Shown: positions 6,581-10,377 of the stretch, piece by piece | Layout of the letters: each line of letters begins with the position of its first letter | How positions within the stretch are numbered: the first letter of the stretch is position 1 | DNA from: Gammaproteobacteria bacterium | Lineage (GTDB): Bacteria > Pseudomonadota > Gammaproteobacteria > Pseudomonadales > Azotimanducaceae | DNA length: 10,377 bases | Direction of reading: 5' to 3' | Assembly (NCBI GenBank): GCA_030430515.1 | Contig: JAUIKX010000110.1 | Location: 1 to 10,377 of the forward strand | The notes under the pieces: model-generated | Database searches by the model: none | Told to the model about the DNA's origin: nothing | What the model saw: the letters and a program-made list of their open reading frames with translations, nothing else | Made by a program: the position numbers and the translations under genes

Positions 6581-8473
6581 ATGCTGCGATCCGTTCGTCG
6601 CCAAATCGCATTGCCGGGGGAGAGTGCTTTGCTTAAACGGGTCGCTATTTTCTTTTTCATGTTGGTCGTCGGTGCGTTTGTCGTGGCAGATGAGCGCAAG
6701 CTCCTGTGGGGGGACACGCATCTGCACACCTCCTATTCCTTTGACGCGTTTTTGAACGGCAACCAGAGTGCCGATCCGGATGTCGCCTACCGTTATGCCC
6801 GCGGCCTGCCGGTGATCCATCCCTACAACCGTACGCGGGTTCAGATCGGTACGCCGTTGGATTTTCTGGTGGTCACGGACCACGCCGAGTTCTACGGTGG
6901 TATCCGTGACATATACAACGACGGCATCAACGATCCGGATGCCGGGCTCATCGACGGCCTCCTGCAGTGGTACGGCACCCGGCAGATCCGTCAGGCCATC
7001 GATGAGGGAGAGGGGCCGGCGTATTTCGCCGACCAGCTGCCCAAAGCGGAGGATCCGGTGGACGCTGCAAGCCGATGGTCGGATGACACCGGCGGCCGGC
7101 TGGTACCTGGGGTGGAACTTTCGGCCAGCAATGCCTGGGCGCGCCTGGGCAAGATCGCCGACAGCCACAACGCGCCGGGTACGTTCACCGCGCTTCTCGG
7201 CTGGGAGTGGAGCACGATTCCTGGCGGTGCCAATCTTCATCGCGTGGTGGTGTCCGATGCAGATGCTGAAACCGCCAGCGAATTCATGCCGTTTTCATCG
7301 GTGACGAGCCCCTATCCGGAAGACCTCTGGGCCTGGCTGGAAAGCACAAGCGCCGAAACCGGCGTGAACTTCGTTGCGATTCCCCACAACTCCAATATCT
7401 CCAAAGGTCAGATGTTTGCGGATCAGACCCTGCGCGGCGAAGCGTTCACTGCCGAGTATGCCGAGACCCGGGCCCGCTGGGAGCCGGTTGTCGAAGTCAC
7501 GCAGATCAAAGGCGATTCGGAAACGTTGCCTGAATTTTCGCCGGACGATCCATTTGCAGATTTCGAGCTCTACCCCTGGTACATCCAGCAGGATCGGGCG
7601 GTGGCTTACGAGCCCAAACCGGGCGACTACATCCGTCCGGCTCTGCGTACGGGGCTCGCGCTCGAGGCCGAGCTCGGCGTGAACCCCTTCCGTTTCGGCG
7701 TCATCGGCTCCACAGACAGCCACACGGGTTTGTCCTCAGCGGAAGAACCGAATTTCTGGGGCAAGATGGCCTACGATTCGATTCCGGAGAACAAATCCGG
7801 GCGCACCATCGCGGGCGGGCCGACGGGCTGGACCATGCAGGCGGGTGGGCTTGCGGCCGTATGGGCGGATGAAAACGACCGTGGTGCGATCGTCGAAGCA
7901 TTCAAGCGGCGCGAGGTGTACGCAACCACGGGCAGTCGCATCGCTCTGCGTCTGGCTGCAGGCTTCGGCCTGCCAGACGATGCGGATGTCGATGCTGCGC
8001 TCGAGGCCGGCGTTCCCATGGGCGGCATTCTGAGCGCCGATGGCCAGGACGGTGCGCCGATGCTCATCGTTTCTGCTAGCCGCGATCCGCAGTCCGCGGC
8101 GCTGGATCGGGTGCAGGTCGTCAAGGGCTGGGTCGACTCGAAGGGGCAGACTCACGAGGCGGTATTCGATGTGGCCTGGTCCGGCGACCGCGCACCGGGT
8201 GCCGACGGAAAGGTACCGCCGGTGCCGAACACCGTTGATCTGAAAACAGGTCATTGGACGGATGAGCATGGTGCTGCCGAACTGGGCGCACGCTGGCAGG
8301 ATCCTCAGTTCGATCCGACGCAGGCAGCCTTCTACTATGTGCGCGTTCTGGAGATTCCTACGCCCAGGCACTCACATCTCGACGCCATAGCGCTCGGTCT
8401 CGAAGCGGCGGCTGAAGGCCCGCCAACGATTCAGGAGCGGGCCTACTCCAGCCCGGTCTGGTACACACCGTAG
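6581..8473 (+). CDS. DUF3604 (PHP-like) protein, exported
   Basis: A 630-residue DUF3604 protein, about the family's normal size. DUF3604 belongs to the PHP-type metal-dependent phosphoesterase superfamily. Metal-ligand candidates are visible in order: GDTHLHT (Asp45, His47, His49), VTDHAEF (Asp100, His101), GWEW (207-210), IPHN (His269) and GSTDSHTG (Asp379, His381). A beta-rich C-terminal part follows from about 490. The N-terminus carries a signal peptide: Lys-Arg, a hydrophobic run (21-35), then VVA before DERK, so the enzyme is probably periplasmic. The outer ATG at 6581 has AAAGGA 4 bp upstream. The TTG at 6629 (residue 17) has GGGGGAG 6 bp upstream and would give a textbook signal peptide beginning MLKR; I think it is at least as likely. 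The substrate is unknown; phosphoester or related hydrolysis is inferred from the fold only. Confidence 0.92.
   Translation: MLRSVRRQIALPGESALLKRVAIFFFMLVVGAFVVADERKLLWGDTHLHTSYSFDAFLNGNQSADPDVAYRYARGLPVIHPYNRTRVQIGTPLDFLVVTDHAEFYGGIRDIYNDGINDPDAGLIDGLLQWYGTRQIRQAIDEGEGPAYFADQLPKAEDPVDAASRWSDDTGGRLVPGVELSASNAWARLGKIADSHNAPGTFTALLGWEWSTIPGGANLHRVVVSDADAETASEFMPFSSVTSPYPEDLWAWLESTSAETGVNFVAIPHNSNISKGQMFADQTLRGEAFTAEYAETRARWEPVVEVTQIKGDSETLPEFSPDDPFADFELYPWYIQQDRAVAYEPKPGDYIRPALRTGLALEAELGVNPFRFGVIGSTDSHTGLSSAEEPNFWGKMAYDSIPENKSGRTIAGGPTGWTMQAGGLAAVWADENDRGAIVEAFKRREVYATTGSRIALRLAAGFGLPDDADVDAALEAGVPMGGILSADGQDGAPMLIVSASRDPQSAALDRVQVVKGWVDSKGQTHEAVFDVAWSGDRAPGADGKVPPVPNTVDLKTGHWTDEHGAAELGARWQDPQFDPTQAAFYYVRVLEIPTPRHSHLDAIALGLEAAAEGPPTIQERAYSSPVWYTP
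6616..6622 (+). promoter_or_regulatory. Candidate ribosome binding site for an internal TTG start of the DUF3604 gene
   Basis: GGGGGAG with 6 bp to the in-frame TTG at 6629. It is better placed than the AAAGGA (6571-6576) ahead of the ATG at 6581, so it may mark the true start. Confidence 0.5.
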
Positions 8474-8486
8474 GCGCAACAAAAGG

Positions 8487-9659
8487 TCAGTCGGAGCGTG
8501 GGTCCAGATCCATCTGCGCCTGAGTGGTTTTGGCCACGGCAACGAAGTCCGTGTGTTCCTCCACGGGCGGTCTTCGCGCAATGGTCACTGAGATGACGGC
8601 AATCAGTGCCACCTGCACGCCCGCCAGAAAGTAGTAGTAGCCCGCCGAACCGAAAAAGCCCATGACAAGCGCGGCGAGCAGCGGCCCGATGACACTTCCT
8701 ACAGCGTTGACCATCAGAATGCCTGTGCCGGTCTCCAGGAAATTGGCGGGGTTGCGATCATTGGCGTGAGCCAGGCACAACGGGTAGATGGACACCGTTG
8801 CACCGCCGATGATGAGCATAACGATGATGAGGTTCGTCTGGGCCACGAGGAGCGAAGCGGTCGCGCTCGCCGCAACGCCGATGAGGGCCAGTGCGGCGAT
8901 CAGCCAGCGCCGATCCGCTGTGTCGGACAGACGTCCGGCGGGCCATTGAAAAAGGGCGCCGCCAACGACGATCGCGATCGAGAAAAGCGTTGCTCCGGCG
9001 ATGTCGAGGCCGATATCCCGCGCATAGGATGGCGCCAGTGCGTAAAGCGCGCCGGTGGCGTTGCCGATGACAAAGGCGCTCACGAGCGCTCCGGGAGATG
9101 TTCTGAACACCCTGCGCAGCGAGAAGGAGCCTTGCGGAATGGGTGCCGGCTGCGGCCGGGTAGTCAGTGAGACCGGTATGACTGCCAGCCCCAGGGGGTC
9201 GCTGAACGCCATAACGGCCTGGCCGAGACACATGGCCGTGAGCACCATGAACGTATAGGCGCTCAGCACGCGGCCCCGCTGGCTGTTGTCCGATTGCTCG
9301 TTGAGCCAGCTCTCGACGATCAGGTAAGCACCCGAGATGGCCCAGCCGCTGATCAGTCGGAGCAGGGCCCAGCATCCAACCGATTCGGTCAGCAGGAGCA
9401 GGAGAACGACCGCGCTGAGCACTGTGGTCGTCACGCTGAACACCCGGATGTGGCCGACCGCGCTGATGAGCCTGGGAATCGACAGGCAACCAAGCAGGAA
9501 GCCGAGGAAATAGGTTGAGCCGGTCAGCGCGATGGCATCGGCCTGCCAGCCCAGCGCCTGTGCGCGCATGGGCAGCAGAATGAGTTGCAGGCCGTGGCCA
9601 GCGAGCAGAATGAATACGGCGGAAAAGAGGCTTGCAAAGGCCTTGGTCTGGGCGAGCAT
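8487..9659 (-). CDS. YcaD-like MFS transporter
   Basis: A 390-residue inner-membrane permease of the YcaD-like branch of the MFS. The diagnostic stretch is YLIVESWLNEQSDNSQRGRV-type sequence around 112-131 (relatives have IESWLN..NRGR), followed by a GQ-containing helix. The C-terminal half has GALFQWPAGRLSDTADRR (234-251), the MFS loop motif of the second six-helix bundle, and ATVSIYPLCLAHANDR. Between DPLG (154-157) and LAVIPVSL (158-165) the protein appears about 15 residues shorter than relatives, removing most of the sixth membrane helix. The ATG at 9659 has no clear ribosome site and lies 12 bp after the metallophosphoesterase stop, so it is probably co-transcribed and coupled. The stop lies 13 bp from that of the convergent DUF3604 gene. 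Substrate unknown; whether it is functional is uncertain. Confidence 0.9.
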   Translation of the reverse strand: MLAQTKAFASLFSAVFILLAGHGLQLILLPMRAQALGWQADAIALTGSTYFLGFLLGCLSIPRLISAVGHIRVFSVTTTVLSAVVLLLLLTESVGCWALLRLISGWAISGAYLIVESWLNEQSDNSQRGRVLSAYTFMVLTAMCLGQAVMAFSDPLGLAVIPVSLTTRPQPAPIPQGSFSLRRVFRTSPGALVSAFVIGNATGALYALAPSYARDIGLDIAGATLFSIAIVVGGALFQWPAGRLSDTADRRWLIAALALIGVAASATASLLVAQTNLIIVMLIIGGATVSIYPLCLAHANDRNPANFLETGTGILMVNAVGSVIGPLLAALVMGFFGSAGYYYFLAGVQVALIAVISVTIARRPPVEEHTDFVAVAKTTQAQMDLDPRSD

Positions 9660-9671
9660 GGATCGGTCTGT

Positions 9672-10377
9672 TTATCTGATGGCGTGTGCGCGCAGTCCGG
9701 TGACGTTCAGGTCCATCGTTTGCTGCAGCCACGTGCCCTGACTTGTCTGGAACGGTACGGTCAGGGTGCAGGTCGGAGTGCCCTCCGGCCGGCGCTGCGC
9801 TTCGAACCACCATTCCAGATCGATCTTCTGCTGCTCGCGCGGCTTCAGCGTGAGCGCCGGTATGCGTCTTGGGCTGTAGTGCCAGCGGTTATCTGGCGAC
9901 GAGCAGGTTGTGTAGATCGTGATGTCGCTGGCTGTCGGGTTGCTCAGTGCCAGAGTGGCCTGCCAGCGATCCCTTCCGAGTTGACGAGCTGGCAGTTCGT
10001 CTTTCGTCAGGCGTCGGATCAGTGAGAACAGCTGGTAGTTGTCCTCCGGTGCGACGGCATCTGCTGCGACCAGGCTGTCTGCCCGGATCACCGCAACGCT
10101 GACGTCTTCGTCGCGAACGGCGACCTGGATCAGGTGATCGAAGCTGCCCGCCTCATCGAATGCGGTGCCTGAATTGGCGGCCGCGTTGGCCATGATGTAG
10201 CGGATGCCGTCCTGCTCACGCATGTGGTAGTGATGGTGGTGGCCGTAGAACACATAGCCAACTCCGTGCTCTCTGAATAACGCGTGTAGCGCTTCGGCAT
10301 TTACTAAACCCCCTGGTGGCCGATGCAGAAACACGAAGACGTGCCTGGATTTGTTTTTTCGCAGCGTCTTCTGCAGC
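9672..10377 (-). CDS. Calcineurin-like metallophosphoesterase (5' end off window)
   Basis: The frame is open from the right edge, so the start is missing and 235 C-terminal residues are seen; an internal GTG at 10334 should not be taken as the start. HVFVFLHRPPG (the conserved His after a beta-strand), then a helix, then YVFYGHHHHYH with the GHxH metal motif, and IRYIMANAAANSG are the last core motifs of the calcineurin-like phosphoesterase fold, as in purple acid phosphatase-like and 3',5'-cyclic-nucleotide phosphodiesterase-like members. The remaining residues (about 125-235) look like a beta-sandwich domain with a conserved-looking NPTASDITI stretch. The first metal motifs (DxH, GDxxD, GNHE) must lie past the edge. 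It is upstream of the YcaD-like permease in the same operon. A secreted phosphatase or phosphodiesterase is likely; the substrate is unknown. Confidence 0.9.
   Translation of the reverse strand, partial: LQKTLRKNKSRHVFVFLHRPPGGLVNAEALHALFREHGVGYVFYGHHHHYHMREQDGIRYIMANAAANSGTAFDEAGSFDHLIQVAVRDEDVSVAVIRADSLVAADAVAPEDNYQLFSLIRRLTKDELPARQLGRDRWQATLALSNPTASDITIYTTCSSPDNRWHYSPRRIPALTLKPREQQKIDLEWWFEAQRRPEGTPTCTLTVPFQTSQGTWLQQTMDLNVTGLRAHAIR

Noticed and set aside
8758..9813. A 351-codon minus-strand frame overlapping the YcaD-like permease and the metallophosphoesterase.
   Set aside because: Its translation is rich in Arg, His, Pro and Ala without membrane helices or motifs, while the alternative frames encode clear family proteins.
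10195..10250. The His-rich run GHHHHYH in the metallophosphoesterase could be mistaken for a tag or vector junction.
   Set aside because: It coincides with the conserved GHxH metal-binding motif of the fold and is preceded and followed by family sequence.
10353..10359. On the minus strand the metallophosphoesterase contains A AAA AAC in the phase of a -1 frameshift slippery heptamer.
   Set aside because: The zero frame continues with conserved metallophosphoesterase motifs, there is no obvious downstream stem, and such A-runs arise by chance; no sign that frameshifting is used.

Overview
The window is dense protein-coding DNA from a GC-rich bacterium (about 60% G+C judged by eye, not computed). 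The mix of a family III CoA-transferase, an SDR, a luciferase-like monooxygenase, a family S12 serine hydrolase, a DUF3604 protein and UMF1- and YcaD-type transporters suggests a Pseudomonadota genome, probably an environmental or marine gammaproteobacterium. This taxonomic guess is inference. I see no tRNA, rRNA, CRISPR array, insertion sequence, integrase or phage gene, and no gap over 300 bases without a gene. Ten complete or edge-truncated genes plus one small membrane-protein gene fill the window.

Left block (1-2494, minus strand): a three-gene operon reads leftward: a TerB-like protein, a CaiB/BaiF CoA-transferase, then a beta-lactamase-fold serine hydrolase that runs off the left edge. 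The last two share a TGATG stop/start overlap. Divergent from it on the plus strand is an orphan member of the L-2-amino-thiazoline-4-carboxylate hydrolase family (2636-3091).

Middle block (3098-5157): an SDR dehydrogenase (minus) and an LLM-class flavin/F420 oxidoreductase (plus) are transcribed divergently from a 50 bp gap. A 71-residue membrane protein follows on the plus strand. The CoA-transferase, SDR and LLM oxidoreductase look like pieces of acyl-CoA, hydroxy-acid or xenobiotic catabolism, but no full pathway is visible.

Right block (5160-10377): a UMF1-type MFS permease (minus) is divergent from a secreted PHP-like DUF3604 protein (plus). Convergent with the latter is a second operon (minus), a calcineurin-like metallophosphoesterase truncated by the right edge and then a YcaD-like MFS permease. 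Two probably metal-dependent hydrolase-fold proteins next to two permeases make this the part most likely to hold an undescribed function.

The architecture alternates strictly: divergent pairs with short shared 5' regions, and three convergent pairs with 3' gaps of only 6, 2 and 13 bp. The points I consider most worth checking are the DUF3604/UMF1 pair and its start-codon ambiguity, a likely missing transmembrane segment in the YcaD-like permease, and the non-canonical glycine motif of the SDR. I found no clear evidence of a defence system or a mobile element.
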